Source of the DNA: Saturnia japonica
Taxonomy: Eukaryota > Arthropoda > Insecta > Lepidoptera > Saturniidae
Length of the DNA: 64,000 bases
Reading direction: 5' to 3'
Assembly: GCA_033032175.1 (NCBI GenBank)
Contig: CM065308.1
Span: forward strand, 22,191,590 to 22,255,589
Part shown: one piece after another, positions 10,785-21,780 of the stretch
Position numbering within the stretch: the first letter of the stretch is position 1
How the letters are laid out: every line of letters begins with the position of its first letter
Position numbers and translations under genes: made by a program
The notes under the pieces: model-generated
Seen by the model: only the letters and a program-made list of their open reading frames with translations
Told to the model about the DNA's origin: nothing
Database searches by the model: none

Positions 10785-12064
10785 GGTCTTTACCTATGAA
10801 ATTGCCGTTTTGTATGAAAAAATTTTAAACGAATTTTTTTCATGTATTTTTTATTTGTATTAATCGAAGTAATCACGCGTGCAAACAATGCATCTTTGCC
10901 AGCGCAGTGGCAGTTTATTGATGCCCTTCTTAAAGAAATCAGCTGGACGGGAGGCAACAAATTCTTCAAAGGCATTTTGTACTGCCTCTTGGGTATTGAA
11001 TTTCTTCCCCGCCAAGGTGTTATCCAAATTCTGGAAAAAGTAATAGTCTGTAGGCGCAAGGTCTGGTGAGTAGAGCGGATGACGGAGAACTTCCAACCCC
11101 AGTTCTTGCAACTTGGAGACCGTCTGCTGTGCAGTATGAGGTCGCGCGTTGTCGTGCAGGAGCAGCGGAGACGAGCAATTGACCAATGCTGGTTGGAGAT
11201 GTGCCTGCTTCTCCATCATTGTGTTCAGTTCTTCATAGTACACATCTGCATTAATGCTCACCCTGTTTGGTAAGAAGCTGTGATGAATCACACCGGCGCT
11301 AGACCACCAAACAGTGGCCGTCACTTTTCTAGGGGTAAGTTTTCGTTTAGGGCATTGTTTAGGTGCTGAACCAGGATCCAACCAACTTGCCGAGAGCTTG
11401 CGATTATCAAACAGAATCCATTTTTCATCGCAGGCAACAATGCGGTTCAAAATTCCTTCATTTGTGTGTCTGTTGAGCAGTGCAAGGCACGTCTCGCCGC
11501 GTACTTCGCGCTGGCGATCATTGAGTTCGTGGGGCACCCATTTGTCAAGCTTTTTTACCTTGCCAATTTGACGCAAATGGACCAATATTGTTTTAACGCT
11601 AACGTCGAAAGCTGCTGCTAATTCAGCCGTAGATTGTGTATCATCAGCTTCCACAATCGCCTTTAATTCGTCATTGTCGACCAAAGTCTTCGGACGACCG
11701 CGAGTTTTATTTTTCAGGTCGAAATTCCCAGAACGGAATCGAGCAAACCAATAACAGGTGGTGCGTTGGTTTGTAGTGTTAGCTCCGTAAACGTCGTTGA
11801 TGTTGCGTGCCGCTTGTGCCGCGTTGCTGCCACGACGGTACTCATATTCCATAATTACTCGAATTTTTAACGTATCCATGATGACAAAAAAAATTGAAAT
11901 GCGATGAAAATGTAACACTAATCAATAAACAAATGACTACTTTTGGAAAAAGAATTCCATGTTTTTAAAATAAAATTAATTTGAAATTAGAATTCTTAGC
12001 CAAACAAAATTATTTTGATTTGAAATGGCCGGTACGGCAGAACGGCAATTTCATAGGTAAGGCC
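10785..12064 (-). mobile_element. Complete mariner transposon
   Basis: 1,280 bp flanked by TA (10783-10784 and 12065-12066). TIRs of about 28 bp: GGTCTTTACCTATGAAATTG on the left, mirrored by GGCCTTACCTATGAAATTG read from the right end. The single transposase gene fills the minus strand. Length, TA duplication and TIR form are those of a full mariner element. Confidence 0.9.
10860..11879 (-). CDS. Mariner transposase, apparently intact
   Basis: 339 residues from the ATG at 11879; an upstream extension to 11918 lies in non-coding leader. It cuts and pastes the element as a dimer in the nucleus. N-terminal paired-type HTH region, then the linker motif WVPHEL. The catalytic core has Asp in VACDEKW, Asp in LLLHDNARPH and the third Asp in YSPDLAPTDY with 34 residues between the last two, so it is DD34D as expected for true mariners. 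Length is normal (about 340-350 aa), with no stop or frameshift. Ends in a canonical RWQRCI-type C-terminus. This copy could be active; expression is not known. Subfamily not assigned. Confidence 0.9.
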   Translation of the reverse strand: MDTLKIRVIMEYEYRRGSNAAQAARNINDVYGANTTNQRTTCYWFARFRSGNFDLKNKTRGRPKTLVDNDELKAIVEADDTQSTAELAAAFDVSVKTILVHLRQIGKVKKLDKWVPHELNDRQREVRGETCLALLNRHTNEGILNRIVACDEKWILFDNRKLSASWLDPGSAPKQCPKRKLTPRKVTATVWWSSAGVIHHSFLPNRVSINADVYYEELNTMMEKQAHLQPALVNCSSPLLLHDNARPHTAQQTVSKLQELGLEVLRHPLYSPDLAPTDYYFFQNLDNTLAGKKFNTQEAVQNAFEEFVASRPADFFKKGINKLPLRWQRCIVCTRDYFD

Positions 12065-12777
12065 TATTATTTGATATATATCACTGATACAAAAAATGAT
12101 ATTATCTTTGAATGTAATCAAAAATTATATAAAATAAATTGGAGTTAATCAAACTTCCAAATTTCAAAATCAAATTTTGAAAAGTAACAAAATTTAAGAG
12201 TCGTTGAGATCAATAATTATCTGTTTTACTTAATCAACACTTAACAACACTGTGACTATAATATAACCTTTATTTATCGGTTAAAGTGAGCAATTTATCT
12301 ATATACATAGGAATTGGATTAATTAACGATTTGAATAAAATTCTGTATTTAGGTAATGTTTTCTTTTCAGGTTTACTTAGATAGGTGTTTTTTTTAGTGT
12401 AGACCGCCCTAATATTGTTTATAAACAAGACATCATCTTCTGGCTTTCAGCTAGTTCACTTTCAGTTTCTACCTAAATCACTTACAATGATTGATAAATA
12501 TATAATGAAATCATTCCGCTGATACGTAGCAGCGAAATATGACTTTTTAAATTTTTATCTTGATTAAGAAATATCAATTGAATTAGAAATCGTATACTTG
12601 TTACATTTATTACTTTAAAACTGGGGAGGTGTCGTAGGTCATCCGGTGGTAATGAAGTTCCTTTCGCTACTTTGATTTATTTTTAATCATATTACACGAT
12701 TATTCAGTTTAATTATTTTACTTGTTTTGTAAACCCACTTGGCTGTTACTGAAAATGAGCGCCGGGGTCATTCAAAT
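12065..12777. other. Non-coding AT-rich stretch
   Basis: Nothing beyond simple AT-rich sequence is seen. Confidence 0.5.
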
Positions 12778-12875
12778 AGTTGTTTTCTGTCTGACTATAC
12801 TATAGCCATAAGGACCGTGTAGCCTCAGACGGCTTTTAAAGCTTCACCGTGGCTTAATAATTCAGAAGAGTGGCT
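12778..12875 (-). mobile_element. Short jockey LINE 3'-tail fragment
   Basis: Reverse complement of the terminal block also seen at 7945, 17325 and 60255: CTGACTATACT, a TAAGGAC segment and AAGCTTCACCGTGGCTTA. Degenerate and non-coding. Confidence 0.5.
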
Positions 12876-13043
12876 TATGCAGAGCTGTGCGCCCTGTGGA
12901 GCATGGGGTTGATTAAATTTTTATTTTCTTATCTTTGATTGTTAGTGTTTAATTTTTATGTTATGTCTGTAAATACTTTGTGCCCGTATTTTCACTGCAA
13001 TCTGTAATAAACGTGTTTTCTTTATTTTTTTCTATATTATATT

Positions 13044-13167
13044 ATGTTACGACCAAACATGTACACAATGTTGTATGTACAGGGTCCCGCTGGTTCGGGA
13101 GCGAGACTTGAACTATCGACCACTTGCATTGTACATACAACAGTGCGTAGAAATCTGGTCATAACAC
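13044..13167. repeat. 124-bp imperfect long inverted repeat
   Basis: Nested arms: outer GTTACGACCA / TGGTCATAAC (13046-13055 and 13156-13165) and inner perfect 13-bp TGTTGTATGTACA / TGTACATACAACA (13069-13081 and 13130-13142). The 48-base loop, read on the minus strand, contains a B-box-like TAGTTCAAGTC. It could be a miniature DNA element or a SINE relic folded on itself. Confidence 0.55.
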
Positions 13168-14299
13168 AACTAGGTCTTGGACGACGTCATAGTTTTTTGT
13201 GTATCTGTTTGTTTGCTTTTTAGTGTTGATCCGTTCAACCACTTTTTTTAAGTTTAGCTCCCATCCGGTTATTAGTTATCGTTACAATAGATACTTTATC
13301 GTTGATTTATGTGTCGATATCGATATAGAAGTGTCGCGACTCTAGTTGCGGTCACAGTGTGGGCATCAATTATTTAACCTTACTTAAGGTGCGGGTCACA
13401 AACATTGAGCCTATTTAAGAACAATTGAAGGTGGGGCCGCGTCTCGACCTGGCCTCCTCCACAACTGCCCACGTACATCGCTTACTTCCAGAACTAATCA
13501 AATTTAACTACACAAAGATCTTTATAATATTATATATCAAATGAATATAAGAATTTAGATCATTATTCACGAAAAATAAACGCAATAATAATAATAATGT
13601 TTAAAATAATAATTATAATTGTTTTTGTAAACTTTATACGTATTCTACAGCTGACCTTGCGTTATCCTACAAGCGCTGTTTGCGCTTTATCTCTAAATTA
13701 ATGATTGTATAAAATATTACCTATTATCTAATTTGTATAGCACATTATGCTCTACAACTTTTAAAGTCAGTTAAAGTAATACGATATTTACAAAAAAACT
13801 GTTTTTGTTAGCTCGTACCTTGAATATATCAACCCACGTAAACGAGATTTTGTTAAAGTTTACATTAGCAAACTAACAATTATTAACAAAAGTTTATTAA
13901 AAACAATGCTTGGGAGGAATCAAAGTCGGCAAGACATTTCAGAAACCAATATCGCTGTCGCGCTGTATTCGGAAAATCGATCAGAGAGCGACAGAGACAA
14001 CTGTAGTTCGGACTGATTATACTTATTTAAAATAGACGAAAGCATGTTTTCTTCGTATTACCCTGTTTCCTCCTGCAAAACTTATTCGATTTTGATTTTC
14101 TTTTTTCAAGAATAATAAAAGTAGGACATTGGCTATACAGATATTTAATACTCTTAAAAAAAAAAAAAAATTAGGTACATAACAGTCGTTAAAAAATAGA
14201 TCTATAAGGTTCAATCAGCGATGATGATGTCTGGAATTAATTCCCTCTCTTTGCATTCACTAAATTATTAATATTATTATTAACTGTAAGCATTATTAG
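13168..14299. other. Non-coding stretch
   Basis: No gene seen. A moderately GC-rich patch (13325-13480) stands out from the AT-rich surroundings but shows no exon or known motif array. Confidence 0.45.
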
Positions 14300-14440
14300 A
14301 ACAGTTAAAAAAAACGATCGAGTTTCTTGCCGGTTCTCCGCGACCGTGACCGCGCGACTGGTACGAGCGTATGTTTTTCGAAACGGTAGTAGTTCTTTCA
14401 CGTTCATAAGTATTTTTTTATTTGATTTAAATATAGGTCA
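14300..14440 (+). mobile_element. LINE 3'-end fragment (R1 repeat)
   Basis: Shares the order GATCGAGTTTCTTGCCGGTTCT, TTTTCGAAACGGTAGTAG and CGTTCATAAGT with the fragment at 60690-60838. This resembles the 3' end of a common lepidopteran CR1-group LINE, which ends in TTTTGATT-type repeats. Confidence 0.45.
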
Positions 14441-14951
14441 TGGCCAAATAATTACATAAGTGAAATATTTCACTGATTTCACTGATATTACACAATAAAA
14501 TGTAATATCACTCCAAAACAAAAAAAAAGTCTGTCGTTTTGTTTACACGATGATTGTTGTTTGTCGAAAATATTGATAAGCGATGGGTTTGTTATCAATT
14601 GTCATTTTGAAATGACAATTTATCTTATTTACATATTTGTGCAACTCATCTTTCAAGAGCATTTTATCCTACTTTACAAATAATCTTTTGCGATAGGTGT
14701 CTTATTCAGTAAATATTGTTAACCCTTGGTATGATTTGACAAATTTGAACTAAACAGACGACATGAGAAACTCGTCTGTTTAATTTGCAAACATTATAGA
14801 TCTACGGCTAACTATCACCCTTGGTGAACGAACCATTTTAGAAATCGTAAAAAATATAAATCTAAATTTTTGTCAAATCGTAATTAATTTAAATAAGTTT
14901 TTGTGTATGGTAAAAATGCTATATTCACTTCAGTTCACTTCAATGTTACTA
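14441..14951. other. Non-coding stretch
   Basis: AT-rich sequence with no recognised feature. Confidence 0.45.
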
Positions 14952-15251
14952 GATGTGTAATTATAGCTCAGTGGTAGCGTGTACGGACAGCGCGTCGATC
15001 ACAGTGAGTTCGAACCCCTATAATGAGCCTCGGCTTTCGGAAGGAAAACATCGCGATGAAACCATGGCATGGTGGTAGAGCTTTTTCTACCACCCTCAAG
15101 TTGAAAATCTGTCACCAAGCATATAAACGCTTAACTTTAGAGGTATGTTCCGTTAGCTGCACCTGAGAGCCGTGTTACCCATCTTGGACCACATTATTAC
15201 TTAATTAACATCAGGTGATGGTGAGGCTATAACCTACAATGAATAAAAAAC
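14952..15251 (+). mobile_element. tRNA-derived SINE (plus strand)
   Basis: A box TAGCTCAGTGG at about 14966 and B box AGTTCGAACCC at about 15007, spaced as in a tRNA gene. These are followed by the AAAACATCGCGATGAAACC and CTACCACCCTCAAGTTG body blocks, a TAACATCAGGTGATGG tail block and a short A-rich end. Better preserved than the copy at 8155-8380. Confidence 0.8.
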
Positions 15252-15519
15252 CAGCGCAACAGAAATCTAGGAGGTTATTTAAGCCACTTCACGCGTTAAA
15301 CCTGCCGAGGTCGTCGCTTCTCTTCTGACAGAGACAGAGACTAGGAGTACTATCTCTATATATGAAAAGTGTCCACCGACAAGCGTCCAATTAGGGTGAC
15401 GCCATGGTAGCAAGGGCCTACATTATACCTAATAGATGACGCCAAAAGTTATATTTTTATATTCAACCACTTATACAACCGTTCACTCCTCAGACTTTTC
15501 CCATTACTATTCTATGATT

Positions 15520-15690
15520 TTTTTAAAGTTTTACAACTGTAAAAACTACAAAACAATTTTTAACAAAAAGAAATCAATTTCAATTATTTTGAAGAGTTCC
15601 TTGGTGTATCTTCGAAATTGGAGGTCCAATGCCAATGAAATTAAATTCAACCACACTTGGGATATTCTCTTCTCAGACACGGACAATGAA
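15520..15690 (+). repeat. Interspersed repeat R2 (copy)
   Basis: Contains ATTTTGAAGAGTTCCTTGG, TGTATCTTCGAA, GGAGGTCCAATGCCAATGAA and ACCACACTTGGGATAT, shared with copies at 17885, 18780, 32790 and 33485. Non-coding; probably a non-autonomous transposon common in Lepidoptera, class unresolved. Confidence 0.55.
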
Positions 15691-15708
15691 AATTGCTCAA
15701 TTATGACT

Positions 15709-16057
15709 ACTAGCGAACGCCCCAAGGTCGAAATTCGACCAGCGAATTTTAATCATAGACTATTTTCTGTTTGACATTTACATTATGAACCTAAACAATG
15801 AATATTATATCACTTGCTGTCACTTTTCATTGAATGACAATGTCAATATATTTTGGGGTCTAAGTTCAATAGCACTTGTCGGTTAGGATTCACAGTATTA
15901 ATTGATTAAATTTAATATATTAGTAACAAATAATACAGATAAATTTTAGCTTTCTGCACTCCTTCTCCATACATACTTAAAAATCTTACAGTCTTTCGTG
16001 CACGCAATATGCTTAAAAAGGGGTAGAAAACTTTTGCTTCACGTATTAATATATAGA
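15709..16057 (-). mobile_element. Non-autonomous Helitron H1
   Basis: 349 bp. Read on the minus strand it starts TCTATATATTAATACGTGAAG (16057 downward) and ends with GCTAGT at 15709. No terminal inverted repeats. Same family as copies at 22880, 33935/35475, 38010, 49686 and 56712. No coding capacity. Confidence 0.75.
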
Positions 16058-16103
16058 TGAGCAATACTGATCGATTGTGACGTGACAAAATATCAAGCAA
16101 TTT

Positions 16104-16359
16104 ATGGCAACGTCAACAAGTGTTACTTTGGCAAAGTGTTTTGCAACGGCAACATTGGGCGACAAAGAGCAACTTCGTGAACCTAGTCAATCCTTTCATA
16201 CACGAGAAATTTATTTCAAGAACTATTGCTCGCTATGGACGACGTTTTTCCTTGCAGCGGCTACTGCAAATCCGCCCGTCCGCTCTCCCCGCGGAAGCGA
16301 GACGTAGTTTAACCGTAGAACAAGTAAGAGCAATTGAGATAGGAAAAAAATTGTCATAA
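16104..16359 (+). other. Unassigned GC-richer open frames
   Basis: Two overlapping frames (16104-16307 and 16120-16359) lie just beyond an H1 Helitron. The second would end in ARRSLTVEQVRAIEIGKKLS, with mixed polar composition unlike the AT-driven chance frames nearby, but has no ATG at its start. I do not recognise a family. It may be a gene fragment carried by a mobile element, or chance. Confidence 0.25.
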
Positions 16360-17324
16360 ATTTGCATACCCCTTGATTTTAGGCAAATTCGTATCGGCAA
16401 CATTGAACAATATTTAATATATGGAGTAATTGCTGCATTTGATTGAAATTGCTGCTGGTTGCTCCACTATACACCCTAAATTGATCTATACGTGTTGCTT
16501 AGCAATATAATTGTTAAGAAAATTTCCCGTGTAAGAGCACTTTTAGTACACTCGGTACATCCATTTTGCCAGGTCACGGTGGGAAATACATTTTGAAACT
16601 ATCATGCTCAGCAACAGAGTATCTGCTTTATTTTTTTATTTGTCAGATCATGACGTCACTTGGGACAATCCACTATCTACTCCAAACTGTCATTTGATAT
16701 AAGTATCAGCAGCTTACACCAACTGTTCTAAATTTTAGAGTAGGTATACTGATTACCTAGTGATACTGATTACCTATCCTATGGACGCTTCTAACACAAT
16801 AAGTATCAAGATTTTTTTTTAGCTTTTTGGATTTAGATCTCAATTTATATAAAACAAGAAGATACACTGTCAGTAGGTAACAATAAAATCCGACCCCCAT
16901 ATTACTAGGAGCTTCAATATGAATATTAGCTGATGGATGGATACTGCTGTAATTGGTGATTCTGGGCTTATGACAACCACAGTTATCTTGCTATTTTGTA
17001 CTAATTTTATTTATTAGGTATTAAGTATTAGTTTTGTACTTTATATTTGTATTTTATAATTAACATTAGATTTATTTAGTCGTGTTGTTCCCGTTTAGAA
17101 TAGGACCCCACCACTTTTCTTCAAGGGGGTCTTTTTTGGTGACCAAGCTTATGCCAAACATGCATTCCCAAGTAGGGTTGATGTCAAGCAGGCGGTCGGT
17201 CTTAAAACTTAAGCCAAATCTATTACAGCGTGGAAATGAATACTTATAATACATGAAGATGTGCTGTGCCGACCGCGACGACCATCTAGTGTAGGATAAG
17301 GGCAAGAAGAAAAAGATATTGTTC
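16360..17324. other. Non-coding stretch
   Basis: No gene or repeat boundary recognised. Confidence 0.45.
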
Positions 17325-17410
17325 AGACTATACTGTTACCCTGAGGGGCGCTAAACAAATAGAGCCGCTGTTGGCTTTGACAGCTTTACCTGGCTTGGTG
17401 GTATCACTAG
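17325..17410 (-). mobile_element. Short jockey LINE 3'-tail fragment
   Basis: CAGACTATACTGTTA, a degenerate middle and CAGCTTTACCTGGCTTG match the terminal block of the family at 7945 and 60255 in reverse orientation. Confidence 0.45.
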
Positions 17411-17434
17411 CGCGTTACATACCGTCCTTAAATA

Positions 17435-17575
17435 CCATATTCACCGCGGGAACACAACACAAGGTTACTTGGCTGCGATCTTCTGCAGGGTAGGGGTAGT
17501 CCACCAGTCGGACTGCCCCGAGTAGAGAAAAATCTACAAATAAATTTCTCTGTCCCATACCTATCTTTTCTTCGT
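17435..17575 (+). repeat. Interspersed repeat R3 (3' half)
   Basis: Carries GGAACACAACAC, CTGCGATCTTCTGCAGGGT and AAATTTCTCTGTCCCATACC, also found in whole or part at 28060-28260, 46435-46625 (reverse) and 54530-54700. It is a SINE-like lepidopteran repeat of undecided class. Confidence 0.5.
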
Positions 17576-17884
17576 AAGATACTATTTTGGAATTACGATG
17601 TTGCTTACTAATATAGAAATTTGCAAAGACATCTGATCATATAAATTAAATTTTAAATCGAAGGTTAAAAGGTTTCCAAATTCAGGCAAAGTTGTGATAG
17701 TTTACGTTACTCTGCTGGTAAATAACTCCAACTATAGAAGGTGGTAAAAGAGCGTAACATACTCAAGAAGACTAAGTTGTACCTATATCGTCAGGACTTT
17801 TAGTCTTTCCCATTTTAAATCGACTTAAAAAAATCGGACGTTATTTAATTCGTATAACTTAACTTCTTTGTTATTCCGATTTCA

Positions 17885-18020
17885 ATGATTCTTTTTTTGT
17901 TTGATGTGGGATACCTCAAGGATGGTCCCATTTTTTAAATTTCATTGCCATTGGACCTTCGACTTCGGACTGCTCAAAATCATTGAAGTTACTTTTCTTT
18001 TTTTTTGTAAAAAATTGTCT
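17885..18020 (-). repeat. Interspersed repeat R2 (reverse copy)
   Basis: GGGATACCTCAAGGATGGTC, TTCATTGCCATTGGACCTTC and AAATCATTGAAGTTA are the reverse complement of the R2 blocks. Confidence 0.55.
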
Positions 18021-18088
18021 TGTTCAATATAGCGTAAAGTCCTGAACCATAAAGGATGCAGATAGACGCTTTTCAAATGCAGTGCTAG

Positions 18089-18300
18089 TGGCACATGTTA
18101 CGAATTCCGTGGAACGTTCACAGGACAATCTCTAGTAAAAAAAAACTTGTAAACAAAATCTGTAGGGGACAAAGCCCGAAAAGGTGGTCCAAACAACTAG
18201 CAAAGATCGCAAAAGTGACAGGAGCACTTGAATGCGCTAAAGACAGCGAAAAGTGGAAGCTGGTCTTGTCGATAGAAGGATCGGGAGCAACCCGATGCTC
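18089..18300 (+). pseudogene. Remnant of RTE-like endonuclease-reverse transcriptase C-terminus
   Basis: The frame reads MLRIPWNVHRTI, then after a gap a KRWSKQLAKIAK...EKWKLVL segment. This is the order of the C-terminal thumb and the (K/R)RW-D-I...D-WR-L motif in lepidopteran 'endonuclease-reverse transcriptase' LINEs. The part between is missing, so it is an internally deleted relic. A second relic of the same type is at 51385-51545. Confidence 0.55.
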
Positions 18301-18779
18301 AGCATTAAGCTTTCGATCGCAGGATGACGACTCTGCTGGTACATTGTACCTACCAACTGGTGGACAATTTACTTTCTCTGTTAGCTCAGATACCTAACTT
18401 GTTAATTATTATACAACAGTTCTTAGGTATTTATAATTACTTATCTATAAGATATCGTAAAGAATCTTTTACAATAATTAAACTCAAACACTACAGACAA
18501 CGTAGGTACAGCCTTAATAAGTAAGTGTAAACTATCTAGAGATAACATATAATTACTAGAGATATGAAATTTTGCACATAAGCTCTCTTATATAACCTAG
18601 ATGATAATTATGAAAGGATTTTTAAGAATTCATCCATTAATTAACCCCTTAGCTCCCTTGGATGGCGCGCAAATTATATGTACACTTCTGTTATGTAAGG
18701 GAGCCAAATTGTTAAATAAGGTGTTAAAAATATTTAGAAACACTAATCTAAAACATAAGAACAAGACAATTTGTAACAA

Positions 18780-18995
18780 GAAATAATACAAACTTTATTG
18801 ATTTTGAAGAGTTTCCTAGTGTATCTTCAAATTTAAAGGTCAATGAAATTGAAACGGAACTACGCTTGAAGTATCCCCCCCCCCACCCAATAAAAAAGAA
18901 TCATCCAAAATCGGTTCATAAATAAAGAAGTTCATAAAAAAAATACATTCGAATTGAGTAAACTTCCGTTTTTTGTTGAACTGACTGACTGAACT
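18780..18995 (+). repeat. Interspersed repeat R2 (copy)
   Basis: GATTTTGAAGAGTTTCCTAG, GTGTATCTTCAAA, AATCGGTTCATAAA and ACATTCGAATTGAGTAA follow the R2 order. Includes a run of nine C at 18874-18884. Confidence 0.6.
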
Positions 18996-20289
18996 ACCAA
19001 CACATAACTCAAACCACTGAACATATTGTGCTGAATTATGAATTATAGCATACAGATAGTTATTATTACGTAGTTATCAGCTAAGAAAGGGATTTTTTAT
19101 AATCCAACCCCTAACCCCTTTTTTAGTTGTAAGAGCGAGTGTAACCTTGTGGACATACCCATTTCTTATACATATTTTTTTTACCAATTTACCAAGCATA
19201 ATGTTAGTTCCCAAAAATCTTCACTTTTCACACACTCATCAGACGATTGAGTAGGTACCTACGGCAATTAAAAAAAAAGTAAAACATTGTGTAAGCCCCT
19301 CTCGTGGGGAAGCCCCTGCAGCCCGTCCCTAAACCCGCACTTGTCTACAATGGTGCAATATAGACTATAATTTAGGCTCGGTCAAGTTATTCCTAATCTG
19401 AGAAATTATTGTCACGGTGAAGACTAACAATTAGGTATTAATTACATTACAACTAATAATTATTTTATATATTTAGATTCAGATAGGTAAATGAAATATT
19501 AGTGTTCGGAAAATTTAGGAGTAAAATGTAAAAAAAAATTTCAATCAATTAAGTAGGTAGGTACCTAGTAGATATACTTATTATTAACTTAAATTCCGTA
19601 CGCGGTTTCTCTCGTACCTATACTTAGGTACCTACCTAATAAAAATCGATTGTTTTTATTTTAAAAGAAATATTATAAGTGTCAATAATAATACCAACTT
19701 AATAGTATATAAATGTATAAATACCTAATAATTATAAATTATTAAGCTCCTGTTATATTTCGGTCTAATACTTATCTACCTAGGTATATATAATATTGTC
19801 ATAATTAATATATTACAAATAATTACTTTGGTATTCGACAAAAATGTTATTTTAAAATAATGACTGTCTATTAATTATTATAAGCACTAAAAGTTATTAT
19901 AAAAACGTCACATAAACGAAGGAGACATTGAGTTTAGTTTCCAAGACATATAAGAAATTTGATGTATAAATAAATTCAGTTTAGGTAGAAATGTATTTAA
20001 ATTATAAATTATTAAGTACCTAGACTTATTTCAGTATGTAATAGCCACTGTGACAAAGTTAATTGCTAAAGAAGTAGTATTATTTCTGAATAAAAAGTAA
20101 TCATATATTTAACTAATTACACGATTACATTTAATTGTAAAGCCGCGAGTAAAACGTCTGCTCACGAAGCGAGACTACGGAAAGATTTAAAACACACGTT
20201 CTAATTTTAATATAGGTATGTGTATATCGTCATTAATCAAATTACAAACCACAATCGATTTATAATAGTATCTACAGATAATAATACGA
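18996..20289. other. Upstream flank of slp
   Basis: AT-rich, without a recognised repeat copy apart from short TAGGTACCTACCTA-like tracts (19554-19640). As the proximal 1.3 kb of a developmental regulator it is a natural place for cis-regulatory DNA. TAAT homeodomain cores and a CAATCGATTT motif (about 20252) are present, but such motifs are expected by chance. Confidence 0.4.
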
Positions 20290-20400
20290 GATTACACAGA
20301 CAATAAATAAAGTGGTCGCGGCGCGCCGTCAACAGCGCAACGAAATAAAATTATAAAACTACACCAGCCCATACTAAGTCTCAGAGGGGGAGCGAACGAG

Positions 20401-20540
20401 CTTACGGGATCGGGGGCGTGGCATATGTACAGAAAAGCTTGCGTTCCCATTGGCCACCGTTTGCGTGTAAAGCTCCAAAGGCGGGGCCTCGAAGCAACCG
20501 TATAAAAGCGCCACCCGCCTCCGCGCCCGCCAGTTCACAC
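20401..20540 (+). promoter_or_regulatory. slp core and proximal promoter
   Basis: TATAAAAG at 20501-20508, then an initiator-like CCAGTTCAC with the A at 20532, which places TATA at -31. A GTACGT at 20559-20564 (+28 to +33) matches five of six positions of the downstream promoter element RGWYVT. Just upstream are GC boxes (GGGGCGTGG at about 20411, GGCGGGGCC at 20481) and an inverted CCAAT (CATTGG at about 20449). The predicted 5' UTR is about 71 bases. Confidence 0.65.
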
Positions 20541-20602
20541 GCCGCACGCACTGTTGACGTACGTGCTCTGAACGTTAAACAGTGCGCTGAAGTGTTGTTA
20601 CA

Positions 20603-21568
20603 ATGGTGAAGTTCGAAGGAGATTTCAGTATTAAGTCGATACTGATGAACCACACTGGACCGAAGCCGCCGCTGTCGCCGACTCCTTCGACAGAGGCGTC
20701 GCCGTCCGAAGCCGACCTTAGCGATTCAGAACTTGACGTGACCGGTACTGAACCAGTCGACTGCACCAAACCTAAAGACGACGAGAAAAAAGACAAGAAA
20801 CACGAGAAACCAGCTTACAGTTATAACGCCCTTATCATGATGGCGATAAGGAACAGCCCTGAGAAACGGCTCACGCTGAACGGAATCTACGAGTACATCA
20901 TGACAAACTTCCCGTATTATAGAGAGAACAGGCAGGGCTGGCAAAACTCGATCCGCCATAACCTCAGCCTGAACAAGTGTTTTGTGAAAGTGCCGCGACA
21001 TTATGACGACCCGGGAAAAGGGAATTATTGGATGCTGGACGCTTCCGCTGAAGATGTGTTTATTGGCGGAACAACTGGGAAGCTGAGGCGTCGCTCGGCG
21101 CTCAACGGTAGATCCAGGCTAGCTTGCTTCAAGCGCCCTTTATTCCCAGGAGCACCGCTTGCTGGAACATATCCTCCAGCTACCTATTCCCAGTTGGTAG
21201 GACTGTACTCCCAACTGCTGTATCAAAGGTATGCGCCAATGAAGACACCCCCGGTTGCCCCTAGCGCCGTGCACCCTGCTTTCCGCGAGTCTATGAGCTA
21301 CGGAGGCCTACCGTTCTCCCCAGGACTTTATGACAGAATGCCATCAACACCGTTTCTGGGACAATCAACGCTCATGCAGAACTCTTCGCTGGCGCAAACC
21401 ACGGCTATGTTGGCGCAAGCTTCACTCCTACCACCGTCGCCTCCGCTGATGCATTCACCCCATTCACCACCCACATCAGGATCGTCGAGTCCTGACCTAC
21501 CTTCACCTTCGCATCACCCCCTCACACCTCACATCTACAAACCAATCACGGTACTGATGCGGCAGTGA
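20603..21568 (+). CDS. slp: Sloppy-paired, FoxG-type forkhead transcription factor
   Basis: 321 residues in one exon; a nuclear DNA-binding regulator of segmentation and neural patterning in insects. Residues 8-14, FSIKSIL, are a textbook eh1 motif for recruiting the Groucho co-repressor, so it is expected to repress. An acidic/Pro-Ser stretch (20-60) and a Lys-rich segment precede the forkhead domain (about 69-164), with recognition helix [13 protein letters not shown] (115-127). GKGNYWMLD and the wing ending [14 protein letters not shown] are diagnostic of FoxG/Slp. The C-terminal half is Pro/Ser/His-rich. Lack of introns and length match Drosophila slp1 (about 320 aa); whether it is the slp1 or slp2 counterpart is not decidable here. 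The gene is markedly GC-richer than its flanks. The ATG at 20603 has a CAATGG context and begins with MVKFE. Confidence 0.95.
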   Translation: MVKFEGDFSIKSILMNHTGPKPPLSPTPSTEASPSEADLSDSELDVTGTEPVDCTKPKDDEKKDKKHEKPAYSYNALIMMAIRNSPEKRLTLNGIYEYIMTNFPYYRENRQGWQNSIRHNLSLNKCFVKVPRHYDDPGKGNYWMLDASAEDVFIGGTTGKLRRRSALNGRSRLACFKRPLFPGAPLAGTYPPATYSQLVGLYSQLLYQRYAPMKTPPVAPSAVHPAFRESMSYGGLPFSPGLYDRMPSTPFLGQSTLMQNSSLAQTTAMLAQASLLPPSPPLMHSPHSPPTSGSSSPDLPSPSHHPLTPHIYKPITVLMRQ

Positions 21569-21780
21569 CTCCTCGAAGCAATCTCATAGAGGCTAAACCA
21601 AATAAAATATATTTAGTGTTCGAGACATTATTTTAAACTGTGATTTAGTTGTTAGTGCGACGGACCAGTGTCAAGAAGAAACAGAGGTAATCTCTAATGT
21701 CCTTGCTAATAAAATATTGAAATTTAAACTCTGAATAATGTATTCTCATCTGTTTAAACAATAAATATAGTAAGTAGGCG
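21569..21780 (+). terminator. slp: slp 3' UTR with candidate poly(A) signals
   Basis: AATAAA occurs at 21601-21606 (33 bases after the stop) and at 21708-21713, with another AATAAA at about 21760. Which is used cannot be told. The downstream sequence is AT-rich with several ATTTA motifs. Confidence 0.5.

Noticed and set aside
10842..11571. Plus-strand frames across the mariner
   Set aside because: Shadows of the minus-strand transposase.
14966..15020. A tRNA gene on the plus strand
   Set aside because: A and B boxes are present but no complete cloverleaf follows; the downstream body matches the SINE at 8155-8380.
20402..21001. Minus-strand open frames of 73-91 codons overlapping slp
   Set aside because: They are antisense to a well-supported forkhead gene and arise from its GC-rich codons.
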